Origin: Globomyces pollinis-pini
Taxonomy: Eukaryota; Chytridiomycota; Chytridiomycetes; Rhizophydiales; Globomycetaceae
Direction: 5' to 3'
NCBI GenBank assembly: GCA_025399215.1
Contig: MU621389.1
Span: 1-20,339, forward strand
Length of the DNA stretch: 20,339 nt
The position numbers and the translations under genes were made by a program. How positions within the stretch are numbered: the first letter of the stretch is position 1; the number at the start of each line of letters is the position of its first letter. The notes under the pieces were generated by a model. It had not been told where the DNA came from and ran no database searches. It worked only from the letters and a program-made list of their open reading frames with translations. Below are positions 1 to 9,483 of the stretch, one piece after another.

Positions 1-8
1 TAATAAAC

Positions 9-14
9 TTTATT
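9..14 (-). terminator. Candidate poly(A) signal of the DUF1917 gene
   Basis: AATAAA read on the minus strand, about 22 nt past the stop codon of the DUF1917 gene. Spacing and motif fit a cleavage/polyadenylation signal, but in AT-rich DNA the hexamer is common. Confidence 0.4.
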
Positions 15-35
15 GAAAACTGTACATCAAATGAA

Positions 36-596
36 TCACAATCTATACAAGGAAGGTTCTAAACCCAATGAATTTCCCTTATAGATTCCCAAGGTTGTAT
101 AAATGTCGGGCTTATACGTTAATACAGATTCTATCCCATGTTTGGTTCGTAATACATTCCTTGCATTCATTACATCATTCAAGTCTTGATAGTTGGTCGT
201 ATATACACATATCACATGAGAATTTCCTGTTCCTTCGTTTGGGGACACTTTACAACTCACTCCTAAAGATCCTTCGTGTACATCTGTAGCAATTCCAGAC
301 CATATGGAATCAATTCGCATGGTAGGTACAAATATAAGCCATTTACCTGTCAAAAGATTGCTCGCCAATGCCAATTCATCAATTTGCTTCAAGATATTCT
401 TTTTGGAAGTGTTACAATTAATGTAGTTTTTAGAGATTAAATCAAGGTTTGGAGTGGGTAAATCATTTACTGTTCCACTTACCGAGATCCAAGCTACATC
501 ATTTTTAGATATCATTGAAGGACGATTCTCTTTCAACCAATTTGAGAATGGCATAATCTTGTCGAATACAATCAAAGATGGTTTTTTTCGTAGCAT
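36..596 (-). CDS. DUF1917 (BLES03/C11orf68-like) protein
   Basis: Single-exon gene of 186 aa. It carries the hallmark stretches of the DUF1917/UPF0696 family: GKWLIFV, then a W..IA..V.EGSLG segment, HVICVYTTNYQDLNDV, and the C-terminal YKPDIYTTLGIY followed by N.LGLEPSLY. The family has an eIF4E-like fold in vertebrates and is widespread in fungi; its cellular role is not established. An ATG 90 nt upstream (686) is also in frame, giving 216 aa, but the extra 30 residues (Asn/Ile/Lys-rich) look like untranslated AT-rich DNA and would leave only 6 nt to the start codon of the divergent BOLA2 gene, so I prefer 596. A third in-frame ATG at 554 is possible. No intron is needed. Confidence 0.8.
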   Translation of the reverse strand: MLRKKPSLIVFDKIMPFSNWLKENRPSMISKNDVAWISVSGTVNDLPTPNLDLISKNYINCNTSKKNILKQIDELALASNLLTGKWLIFVPTMRIDSIWSGIATDVHEGSLGVSCKVSPNEGTGNSHVICVYTTNYQDLNDVMNARNVLRTKHGIESVLTYKPDIYTTLGIYKGNSLGLEPSLYRL

Positions 597-692
597 TTGA
601 ATTTTTTGATTATTAGTTATTTTATAGATAAAATGTGAGAATTTGAAATTACAAAGTTGAATAATTTGTGACTGACAATTCTTCATTTTTCA
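597..692. promoter_or_regulatory. Bidirectional promoter gap, DUF1917 / BOLA2
   Basis: The 96 nt between the preferred start codon of the minus-strand DUF1917 gene (596) and that of BOLA2 (693) must hold both 5' UTRs and promoters. It is AT-rich and I recognise no specific factor site. Confidence 0.4.
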
Positions 693-972
693 ATGCCAGT
701 CACCGTAGCAGATTTAAAGACTAAATTAACTGAAAAACTAACTCCAAGTTACTTGGAAGTGAACGATTTATCTGATGTAACATAATATGAATTAATAATA
801 GGGATGTGGACAAAATATTGAAGTTATTATTGTTAGTACAGTCTTTGAAGGTAAAAGTGTCCTTCAAAAACATCGATTAGTTAATGATGCAATTAAATCA
901 GAAATTGCAGAGATTCATGCATTCAGTCAAAAGACTTTTACTCCAATTCAATGGGAACAAAATAAAAACTAA
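693..972 (+). CDS. BOLA2: BolA-like protein 2 (Fra2/BOLA2)
   Basis: Two exons (693-776, 802-972) separated by a 25-nt intron; the spliced product is 84 aa. After the intron it reads [26 protein letters not shown] and [14 protein letters not shown], which follows the BOLA2/Fra2 signature, including the Cys30 position and the invariant His of the KHRLVN motif that bind a shared [2Fe-2S] cluster. BOLA2 proteins pair with monothiol CGFS glutaredoxins (Grx3/4) in the cytosol and nucleus for iron-sulfur cluster trafficking and iron sensing (family knowledge). Without splicing the frame stops at once inside the intron. It is divergent from the DUF1917 gene and tail to tail with the micropeptide gene, 28 nt between stop codons. 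Confidence 0.92.
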
Positions 973-1000
973 TTTCAAATTATTTATTAACTTTACTAAT

Positions 1001-1193
1001 TTATTCCTCACTTTTAACTATTAAACGCTATAAAAAAATTAATGAATTCAAATCATACCAAATCAGGTTTAAGAACACGATGTACCAATAAACTTCCTAA
1101 ATACATTCAATTATCATTTGAATTCAAACCTGCTAATGATCCTATTAATATCGCTGCCATACCAATCGGATAACTCACTCGAAATTTCTGCAT
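1001..1193 (-). CDS. 42-aa single-pass mitochondrial micropeptide, UQCC6/brawnin-like
   Basis: Three exons (1193-1130, 1096-1059, 1027-1001) joined across introns of 33 and 31 nt; both junctions keep the frame and have GT..AG ends. The product has a short basic start (MQKFRVSYPIG), one hydrophobic helix (MAAILIGSLAGSLLV) and then VHRVLKPDLRLI and a charged tail. This layout, above all hydrophobic helix plus VHR..(K/R)PDL, matches the complex III assembly micropeptide brawnin (UQCC6, C12orf73), whose helix is followed by VHRYYRPDL. Brawnin sits in the inner mitochondrial membrane. The fungal copy lacks the longer vertebrate C-terminus. It is head to head with COQ7 with only 43 nt between start codons. 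The structure is seen in the sequence; the family assignment rests on a short motif and is an inference. Confidence 0.6.
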
Positions 1194-1236
1194 TAGTGGA
1201 AAATTGTAAAAATTCTAATCTTTAACAAAACAGAAA
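1194..1236. promoter_or_regulatory. 43-nt shared promoter gap, UQCC6-like / COQ7
   Basis: Only 43 nt separate the two divergent start codons. Any promoter and both 5' UTRs must lie here or overlap the coding regions. It is strongly AT-rich, with no recognisable TATA element beyond A/T runs. Confidence 0.45.
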
Positions 1237-2139
1237 ATGAATTTAATCAAAGTACCAAAATTGAATTCAAGATTAAATTCTTATTTACGTAAAAAGTTGA
1301 TAGTCAACACAAGATCATTATCTACCCAGAAGGATTCTAAAGAAAACACTCCTTTAACCAGTCAGCAAAAGGCAATGCTTTCTAGAATGCTCAGAGTGGA
1401 TCATGCCGGTGAAATTGGTGCAAGTATCCATTCAATAACTTTTAATCTTTTTTGTAGATTACATTTATAAAGGACAATTGGATGTATTAAAAGGAAAAGA
1501 TGTAAGATATTCTTACTAAATGTGTTTTTGTAGGTAGAACCAGTAATTCAACATATGTGGGATCAAGAAAAGAAACATCTATCAGTATTGGATGATGTGT
1601 TGGTCAAATCCAGAGTTAGACCTTCATTATTAAGGTACAAGTTTATATTTTTAAATTTCTTAAGACCAGTATGGGAATTAGCAGGATATACATTAGGAGT
1701 AACAACTGCAATGCTTGGCCCTCAAGCTGCAATGGCGTGTACCGAAGCTGTGGAAACGGGTATGAATGAAATCTAAACGGTAGTTATTGGTAATCATTAC
1801 AATGACCAAATCAGGGAGTTGGCAAAACTTGATCACCCAGAGATTGAACGTTTGATTAAAGTAAGTTTCAACATCAACTCCAACTCAATACTTTGATTAT
1901 TTTATGAACTGATTCTAAATTGGATCGATCATTTCATTATTCCGATTTGAATTATCCTATTTATCCTCAATCACAGTTAATAATTTGTGTAGGTACTCCA
2001 AGAATTTCGTGATGAAGAGTTGGAACATAAAGAAACAGCAGTGGATCTAGATGCCAAGGGTGCACCCATGTATGAAGTCCTGAATCAAGTTATTCAAGTT
2101 GGTTGTAAAGCAGCTATTCAAGTTGCAAGTCGTATATAA
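1237..2139 (+). CDS. COQ7: 5-demethoxyubiquinone hydroxylase, mitochondrial (COQ7)
   Basis: Six exons: 1237-1423, 1458-1501, 1534-1634, 1665-1759, 1784-1860 and 1993-2139; introns of 34, 32, 30, 24 and 132 nt. The spliced protein is 216 aa, the usual family length. COQ7 is a di-iron monooxygenase that hydroxylates demethoxyubiquinone in the penultimate step of ubiquinone synthesis on the matrix side of the inner membrane. The first 35 residues are basic and Ser/Leu/Asn-rich, a typical mitochondrial presequence. The di-iron ligand motifs are all present: DHAGEIGA (Glu59), [26 protein letters not shown] and RDEELEHKE. Intron 3 (1635-1664) is a multiple of three without a stop, so retention would insert ten residues rather than break the frame. 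Intron 4 is only 24 nt. Confidence 0.96.
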
Positions 2140-2208
2140 TCCTTGGTATTTGGGATTTTTAATATCAAATTGAATTCATAAAGTTTTTATTAGCCAAATT
2201 GTAATCCA

Positions 2209-2595
2209 TTAATTATTGTCTTTACTGTAATATGATTTAATTCTAGCCAACTATAGTATTAGTGCAAAGAGAGAGTATACTCTGTCATTAATTTCTGACC
2301 AAGTAGTAGGTACTTTGAAAGCATTTTGTTTACTAAATTCGAAATCATTTCTAACTTTATCGAAAGATTCATCAGGAAATAAATCCAGTACTAAATTTAA
2401 AATAATTTAAAGATACCTTCAGGAGAATTGAATAGAAATAAAGTCTATGATTACATTGTCAAAATGAAAACTTACACAAACAGGGAATAGGATGTATAAA
2501 CCGAATCTCATAGTTTCAAAGTTTACATTTCTGTTGTATCTGTTCCAAGTATTGACATTTCTTGTTAAAAAGGTTGATTTGCGAAGGTATTGCAT
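2209..2595 (-). CDS. PET100-like cytochrome c oxidase assembly protein
   Basis: Four exons (2595-2476, 2444-2417, 2390-2281, 2250-2209) with introns of 31, 26 and 30 nt; spliced product 99 aa. A basic N-terminal leader is followed by NFETMRFGLYILFPVC, a short hydrophobic run and FNSPEG, then a charged tail with PTTWSEINDRLARIK. PET100 proteins share the pattern LE.FRF..Y...PV..MYY, small size and a single inner-membrane helix, and act in complex IV assembly. The last intron has a good branch-like CTAAT and ends in TAG; if retained, the frame ends at that very TAG with a hydrophobic tail instead. All junctions preserve frame. The gene is head to head with deoxyhypusine hydroxylase and tail to tail with COQ7. 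The structure is fairly sure; the family call rests on a short motif. Confidence 0.65.
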
Positions 2596-2651
2596 TGTAA
2601 AGTGAAACTGTTCGATTCAAATCTTTACATTTTCTTTTTTATTTTTTTTTA
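2596..2651. promoter_or_regulatory. 56-nt shared promoter gap, PET100-like / DOHH
   Basis: Only 56 nt lie between the divergent start codons. The gap contains a long T-rich tract on the plus strand just before the DOHH start, a nucleosome-excluding type of sequence. No factor site is recognised. Confidence 0.4.
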
Positions 2652-3778
2652 ATGACGATTTCAGTACCAGAACAACAAAAAATTCATTTGGATGAAAAAG
2701 GTTGGTTTTTACTCTAGAATGAAATTGATTGAATTCTTAATTCTTTACTTTTTTAATTTTTTTAATCAATTATAGGTTACAATGATTTATCAGCCATTTT
2801 ATTAAACAAAAATGAATCTTTAGCTAAAAGATTTAGAACTTTATTCACTCTAAAAGCTGTTAATACTATGGAAGCTATAAATATCATCTCAGAAGCTTTC
2901 GTGGATGATTCGGCTTTATTAAAACATGAATTAGCTTATGTATTAGGTTAAATTGATTATCATTAATTCAATTAGGTTAATTTTATTATTATTGATTCAA
3001 TTAGGTCAAATGAAAAATCCTTTGGCTTTACCAACACTATATAAAATTTTAGCTGATTTAAATCAAGAACCAATGGTACGTCATGAATCTGCTGAAGCAA
3101 TTGCTGCCATTGGTTTATTAGAATCATTAGACTTTTTGAAAAAATACGAACAAGATGAATCTGTAGTCGTCAAAGAAACTGTTGGGTTAGCCATTGCCAA
3201 ACTATTGCATGATAACTCAACCAAAGAGGAAGTGGAATCTCAAAAGATTTATTCATCAATCGACCCAGCACCCCCTACAAAGGAAATTTTAAGTACAGAA
3301 GAATTAAAGGAACGATTGAATTGTACAACATTACCATTATTTGAAAGGTATTTTATTTATAAGTATTTATTGTACAGATATCGTGCAATGTTTGCACTTC
3401 GAAATAAAGGGGATACTGATTCAGTATTAGCTTTAGCATCAGGATTTCAAGATGAAAGTGCTCTCTTCCGTCATGAAATAGCATATGTTTTTGGACAATT
3501 ACAACATCCAGCATCAGTTCCATCATTAATTGAAACACTATCCAACACCAATGAATTATCAATGGTTCGACATGAAGCAGCAGAAGCATTAGGTTCCATT
3601 GCTACACCTGAATGTTTTCCATGTTTAAGACAATTTTCAGAAGATCCCGATAAGACAGTAATTCAATTAAATTAAATTATGATAGGTACGAGATAGTTGT
3701 ATTGTTGGATTAGATATGTATGAATATGAAGTTAGTGGTGACTTTCAATACGCAACCAAAATTGAAATTGAGAAATGA
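2652..3778 (+). CDS. DOHH: Deoxyhypusine hydroxylase (HEAT-repeat di-iron enzyme)
   Basis: Five exons: 2652-2700, 2776-2946, 3005-3347, 3378-3657 and 3686-3778; introns 75, 58, 30 and 28 nt. The spliced product is 311 aa, normal for the family (yeast Lia1). It hydroxylates deoxyhypusine on eIF5A, completing hypusine synthesis. The protein is an array of HEAT-like repeats in two halves joined by an acidic linker; all four metal-binding His-Glu pairs are present: KHELAYVLGQ (H67/E68), VRHESAEAI (H100/E101), FRHEIAYVFGQ (H220/E221) and VRHEAAEALG (H253/E254). It ends with the conserved DMYEYE segment. Intron 2 is a tandem duplication (separate entry). Intron 3 (3348-3377) is 30 nt with no stop, so an unspliced message still reads through. 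Intron 1 starts GTTGG, an unusual donor. Confidence 0.96.
2947..3004 (+). repeat. Tandemly duplicated 29-nt intron in DOHH
   Basis: Two head-to-tail copies of 29 nt (2947-2975 and 2976-3004), 25 of 29 positions identical. Each copy begins GTTAA and ends CAATTAG, so each has its own donor and acceptor. Removing both copies joins the two halves of a Gly codon and restores the conserved reading YVLGQMKNP; removing only the first leaves an immediate in-frame TAA. It can be spliced as one 58-nt intron or as two abutting 29-nt introns with a zero-length exon between them. Confidence 0.85.
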
Positions 3779-3784
3779 ATTTAA

Positions 3785-3790
3785 AATAAA
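3785..3790 (+). terminator. Candidate poly(A) signal of DOHH
   Basis: AATAAA in an A-rich stretch, 6 nt past the TGA stop of the deoxyhypusine hydroxylase gene. The closeness to the stop suggests a very short 3' UTR. Confidence 0.4.
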
Positions 3791-3862
3791 AAAAAATTTG
3801 TAATGGAATGAAATCTATGATTGAATTCTCTTTTTTTAATTTTTTCAAGACATTTTCAATAA

Positions 3863-6800
3863 ATGGATTCACCAATAGAAAAACGTGATGAAAGGGAGGA
3901 AGGTGAAGCGGAATCTGGTGATGATGAAGTAAGAGGATCAGATGAAGAAGGTGAAGATATAAAACCTGAAGTATCTTAACCCATTGTTAATATTTTAGGG
4001 TGATTCAGATGATGACGAAGATGAAGATGAAGATGAAGAAATTAATGAAGAAGACTTGAAATTTATTGCAGATGATGATGAAGAAGAATCAGATATTGAA
4101 ACAGCAGAAAAACGAAAGAAACGTAAAAAGGAAAAGAAAGAGAAACGAAAAAGATCAGAAGAAATTGAACAATTATCAGATGATGATTTAGATTTAATTA
4201 ATGAAAATATTGGAAGACGTTCAAAAAAAAAGTTGAGGAAAAAGGGGGATGAAGATCGTGATGATTTAGCTGATATGTTTAATGATGAAGAATTGGATGA
4301 TATCGAACCTAGCAAAAGACCAAAAGATCGAAAAGACATTTATGATGACGATTTGGATGATTTAGATGATTTCATTATCAGAGATGATTCGGATGGGGAT
4401 GAAGATGATGAGGATCGTCGTAAAGAACGTCGTCAAATTAAACAAAAACGTCAGGAGTTTGCAAAGAATTTGGGATCTGAACATGGTATATCAGATGTGT
4501 AAATCCTTATATTGGTTGATGTTAGGGCTTGGAGAGATATTGAAGAATTGTTTGGAACTGGAGAAGATTATGCACATGCACTTTATTTAGTATTCCTTTT
4601 CATATTCATATATCTTTTAGAAACCTGGCCAAGTGTTAACTGAAGAAGATTACAATGAAGATGCTGAAGTGCCAACGGTAACTAAGCAAACAACTATCAA
4701 AGATATATGGGAACCATCAGCTATTGCTGCAGGAATGCTCACAGAACAGGACGAGCTGATTAGAATTCGAGATGTTCCTGAAAGATACCAGAGCCAAGAG
4801 TCAGCTTACATTCCTGATGATGCAGAAATTGCTCGTGAAGCTGCTCTTCATGCTAAAACACTAATGAGAGATCATCAAAATATAACGGAAAATTCTCTAG
4901 TAACGGCCATCACTTGTGTATTACGATTTATTAGAAGAGATAGATATGAGGTTCCATTTATTTGGGCCCACCGAAGAGATTATTTTGATGGAATACTCAA
5001 TCGAATGGATCTATGGAAGATTGTTGATCTGGATGAAAAGTTCATAGAAGTTGAATTGAAAAAGAAACAACTTATAGAGTTAATTTTACAAATCGCAACT
5101 GTATCTCCAGAGATTGAGCATGATACTCAAATTGCGGGATTAGTCGAAAAGATTGTGTCTTTGGACGATGTTACGGATACATTTGCACATATAAAGTTGA
5201 TGTACTCAATACAACTTAATCAACTGGAAGCGAATGGAAAACAACGTCGATTATTCAAGAAAGCTCCTTGGAAGCGTTTATACGATGATGCAATGGAAAA
5301 TGGAATTGGTAACTTTGCAAAGGTATGTCACAAAGAGACTCTATTCGCCATGATTTTTTAAATCTCATTCTATAAAAGATGAAACTAACATTTCATAGTT
5401 GTTCAACATCAATCAATCTGATTTTATCAATTCTGTAACTGGTCGTCAATCATTACATTTCCCAGAAAATCATGATGAATCTCCTTTGGATGCAGCAGCA
5501 TCGTTTGTTTGTCAAAGATTCCCTACCCCTGAACTTGTTTTAAAGGCAGGGAAAAACATTCTGTCACGTCAAATATCCATTTATCCTGAATTACGAGCAT
5601 TTGTTCGTAAAGTATATAAACACGATGCTGTTGTTGTAGTAGAGCCAACTGAGAAAGGGTTAAAGGAAATTGACCAATTCCATCCATATCATGTAAGTGA
5701 TTGATCATTTTCACATCAAGCCATTTAAATTTCTTCGGGATAAACCTGTTGCAGACTTTGTGAATGGACAATTTTTACAAATTTTAAAAGGGGAGACTGA
5801 TGGCCTCTTGAAGGTTTCTATTAGAGTGGAAGGAGAGGCAGAGTTAATTGGAGACTTTAATAAGTTCATCTGTAACGATTACGTGGATGAGAAGGCTGTC
5901 TTATGGAATGCCGAACGTCAGAGTATTGCTGAAGATGTGTGTGTGAATATCCTATTTCCTCAAACCGTGAAATGGTTAAAAGAACATTTAGCTCTGATTG
6001 CATCTGATGATATTTTGAATAAATGTCACTTGGAAATGGAAAGGGTATAAGTTCAATACTCATCATAGAAAATTAACATGTCACCGTATAAACCTGGAGG
6101 AGATGGGTCAAGGTCGCCCACAAAACCTGGACAAGCTGATAATCCATGTGTTGTTTTGTCGATTTGTTGGGGTGATGGTACGCGAAATGATCCAGCCTTT
6201 GCGGTTATACTGAAAGATACTGGAGAGATTCAAGAATATATCCGATTGGACAAGTTAACTGATAGAGATAACGTTGATGATACCAAAGCTCTACTTCAAC
6301 TTGTTCAAAGACATGAGCCTGATATAATTGCTGTTGGGGGCTTTAAACCCAATACAAAAACACTTTTATTAAAGATTTTGGAAGAAAGAGTGGTTGGTGA
6401 AGGACTCAACGACAGAAGTTTGAAATATTCTATTCCAGTCATGATTGTTGAAGACGAAACTGCACGAATTTTCATGAATTCTCAAACTGGATTAAAAGAA
6501 TTTCCAGCATCCGATTACCACATGCTGATTAGATATTGTGTTTCTTTGGGACGTTATGTACAAGATCCAACAACGGAATATGCTGCATTGTTTAATCAAG
6601 ATCAAGATATAAAGTCTGTTAGACTACATCCATTACAAGCTTTAGTTGCTGAGGAAAGCTTGCTCAAGGCAATTGAAAGATCGTTTATTAATATCGTTAA
6701 CGAATGGTAATGAAAGTTTGATAATTTTTAGTGGTGTTGATATAAATACTGTGAGTGCTTTTCCACATTTAGCCGGTACTTTGCAGTTTGTCAGTGGTCT

Positions 6801-8498
6801 TGGCCCTAGAAAAGCACAAGCTATGATAGCAAAGATTAACCGACAAGTAATTTTTAGCATCTTATATCTGTAGGGTTCACGATTGGAGTCACGAGCAGCA
6901 TTAGTTCAGTTGTATATCTGTGGTTCTACTATCTTTGTTAATTGTGCGTCATTCATTCGTATACGAGACTTTCATTTTGCTGCTGGTTATAGAGAAAGTC
7001 AGTACGATATACTTGATGACAGTCGTGTTCATCCAGAAGATTATGATTTGGCTAGAAAGATGGCTGCCGATGCCCTTGATGTACCTGATGCTATGGAAGA
7101 AGATGAGGACCCCTCAGCGCATGTTCTGGAATTGATGACTGGTGATGTCACCAGACTTGATTCCCTCTTGTTGGACGAGTATGCAGTGGAATTGGAACGT
7201 CGAATGCATGCTCCTAAAAGGGTATGTTTAAATGACATCAAACAAGAATTGATGCATCGATTCCAAGATCGTCGTATGAAATTTGCTGGGGCTACCCCAG
7301 AGCAAATCTTTTCAATGCTTACTGGTGAATCTTTGGATACCCTTTATGATTCTGTCGTGACAACACTTGTGGTTCGAGTCAAAGAACGCTTCTTGAGTTG
7401 TCAACTTGGTTCTGGACTTGAAGGTTCAATTCATATTTCAAAGATCGATACCGATGGACGATCCGATCTAACACAGTTGTTTAGCGAAAATCAAGCATTG
7501 ATTACCAAAGTTATGAATGTAAACCTGGATCGATTGCAAGTAGATCTTTCTGCAAAACAAGAAGATATTGAAGATGTTCAGTTGAAAGTCGATAAATACT
7601 TTGATTCGGACAAACAAAGAATTAAACAACCTGAAAGAAAGAAAAAAATGGACAAAGTTGAAAGGGTTGTAAGGACAATCCAGCATCCCTTTTGGCAATC
7701 AGTCAACTATCGTGCTGCTGAAGCATACCTTGCAACAAGACCCCGAGGAGAGGTTGTGGTTAGACCTTCTGGTAAAGGGAATGACCATATATCTATCACA
7801 TGGAAAGTTGATGATGGAGTTTATCAACACATAGGTAAAAAACAATTATTTTTCTCAATTTGTTGTTTAGACATTCTTGAGAGTCAGAAACCGAATGAAT
7901 GGACTTTGGGAAAAATTTTAACGATTGATAACTTGCAATTTTCTGAAATAGATCAAATTATTGCAGAGTATATTGAACCAATGATCAGAAAAGCTTCAGA
8001 GTTAATTGATCACCCTAAATATCAGAGAAAGACTTTAAATGAAATGTGTAAGTATTGTATATCTGATAACTCTATGTAGATGATTATGTAAACGAGCAAT
8101 CTTCTGTTTTAAAGCGATCAGCTTATGGTTTTATCATTTCGCAGGATAAGCAAATGGAAGCTGGTACCTTTTTGTTGGTTTTCCGACACCCAAACAATCG
8201 ACCTAGGAAGGAAATTATTAGAGTCCACCCTTCCGCATTTGAGTTTAGATCCAAAAGGTTTAAAGAAATTAATCAATTGCTGGACTATTTCAAAACTTCC
8301 GAAGCCGAGAAGGTGAAGGCAAAACCCCTAGTGCATCCACAAAGGCAACAACACATTGGGCAACATCCACCACCGGATAATAGACAGCGACTTCCCGACC
8401 GACATGCACCTAACGACAGAAGACGTGACTACAATGATCCTCGACGTGGTCCTCCTCAAAGAAGTTACGGAAATTCATATCCCCAGAGAAATTATTAG
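3863..8498 (+). CDS. SPT6: Transcription elongation factor SPT6
   Basis: Eleven exons encode 1433 aa; introns at 3971-3998, 4499-4525, 4590-4620, 5323-5398, 5693-5720, 6045-6068, 6707-6731, 6847-6873, 7835-7870 and 8048-8079 (24-36 nt, one of 76). SPT6 is a histone chaperone travelling with RNA polymerase II. Order of regions: long Asp/Glu-rich N-terminus with Lys/Arg clusters (about 1-200), AWRDIEELFGTGEDYAHAL, helical core, YqgF-like domain (about 685-830), helix-hairpin-helix with GTLQFVSGLGPRKAQAMIAK (about 890-915), NCASFIRIR and HPEDYDLARKMAADALD, S1 domain (about 1070-1145), and tandem SH2 (about 1190-1390) with the phosphate-binding Arg in VVVRPSGKG. The C-terminus is Pro/Arg/Gln-rich. 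The 36-nt intron 7835-7870 has no in-frame stop. A small exon (4526-4589, 64 nt) lies between two tiny introns. Confidence 0.97.
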
Positions 8499-8504
8499 TG
8501 AAAC

Positions 8505-8510
8505 AATAAA
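8505..8510 (+). terminator. Candidate poly(A) signal of SPT6
   Basis: AATAAA 7 nt after the SPT6 TAG stop. Position suggests a very short 3' UTR, in line with the other genes in the window. Confidence 0.4.
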
Positions 8511-8784
8511 ATATTCTCAAATACCTGTTGGGAAAAGAATTTCATTCTATTAAAAGATGTGTGGTTTTATACAGTTACTGCCTTTCTATCCATTTTTTTC
8601 AGGATATTATTTGTTTCTCTCTTTCACTCCAACATTTGTGACACTGCCCTTTTCACCTCCAAACACAAAGGATATTAAAATACTCTCGTGACCTAATTTG
8701 TACGACATGAACACAAGGTTTAAAAAGACTGGAAACTGAAATCTTCACCAATCAATTCTTCATTTACCCTTCTGTTTATCTTCA

Positions 8785-8910
8785 ATGCCATCTGTTATTC
8801 AAGCTGTAAAGTCCACCGTCAATGATCTGTTATTCAAAGAAGATTCAAGTTGGTATTATCAAACCACTGTTGTTCAAAAAACAAACTCTCCAATTCAACC
8901 TAAAAATTAA
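8785..8910 (+). CDS. Short ORF, 41 aa, unknown
   Basis: A free-standing ATG-to-TAA frame encoding 41 residues, beginning MPSVIQAVKSTVNDLLFKED and ending Pro/Gln/Asn/Lys-rich. It is preceded by a pyrimidine-rich leader with CTTCA just before the ATG. No family is recognised, there is no membrane segment, and it may be chance or the first exon of a longer gene whose other exons I could not find. Confidence 0.25.
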   Translation: MPSVIQAVKSTVNDLLFKEDSSWYYQTTVVQKTNSPIQPKN

Positions 8911-8980
8911 TGAATATAGAAATTTTAATCAGTATTTCATGTGTTCCATATGCTAGTAAGTGGTACAAAGAGAGTATATT

Positions 8981-9470
8981 TTAAACTACGTATTTGTAAA
9001 GCATAGACTGTACTGCAATTAAAATCATCCTCATTTCATTCAGAAAATGAGATTGATGAAATCTCACCATAGCATCGAATAAATCACTTCAAACTACAGA
9101 CTTACCAAACATTCAACTTGTGTTGGTGGGTAAGTACAATTTCATTATTAAAATCGTAATCAAAGGTAAAGAATTGTATAAATTGCATACAGTTATTTGT
9201 CATAACTTCGTAGAGTCATTGGAATCAAAATTTCCCATCCGTTCCAAATCCACAACTTCATTAATGTCGAGCTAGGATATCATTGTTATAGTATCCGAAG
9301 TTAGTCATAGAAGGTGATTTGCAATCACATAGTCTTCCAAATAAGCATTTGACAAACTCACACAATCATGTACCCCTTCCAGGTGTCTTAAGGCAACAGA
9401 TATTGTTGTAATCAATTTATCATCATGCCAAGTGTTTTCGAATATTTGTATTTCAAGTCCCAGAGTAGGT
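8981..9470 (-). pseudogene. Possible decayed minus-strand gene
   Basis: Three open, coding-like segments lie in order on the minus strand: about 9470-9305 (contains GLEIQIFENTWHDDKLITT and ALRHLEGVHD), 9271-9200 (NEVVDLERMGNFDSNDSTKL) and about 9088-8981 (DLFDAMVRFHQSHFLNEM). The first two can be joined in frame by removing 9328-9272 (GT..AG, 57 nt), but I find no start codon for the first and no clean junction to the third. No family is assigned. The first segment abuts the start of the mannanase gene. It may be the 3' remnant of a gene overwritten by rearrangement, or chance. Confidence 0.25.
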
Positions 9471-9483
9471 TTCTTTTAATAAA

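Larger units (their letters stand above)
8511..9483. other. Gene-poor spacer between SPT6 and the mannanase
   Basis: About 970 nt without a recognised gene. It holds one short plus-strand ORF (8785-8910) and several broken minus-strand open segments (8981-9470), both listed separately. I see no RNA gene or obvious repeat in it. Part of it should be the mannanase promoter. Confidence 0.5.

Noticed and set aside
1237..2139. COQ7 as a pseudogene with frameshifts and stops, or use of an alternative genetic code
   Set aside because: Every interruption coincides with a short GT..AG segment whose removal restores conserved protein sequence, and TAA, TAG and TGA all serve as true stops in this window.
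3995..4339. Antisense Ser-rich protein opposite the SPT6 N-terminus
   Set aside because: It is the mirror image of the acidic GAT/GAA-rich SPT6 coding sequence; long antisense frames are expected there.
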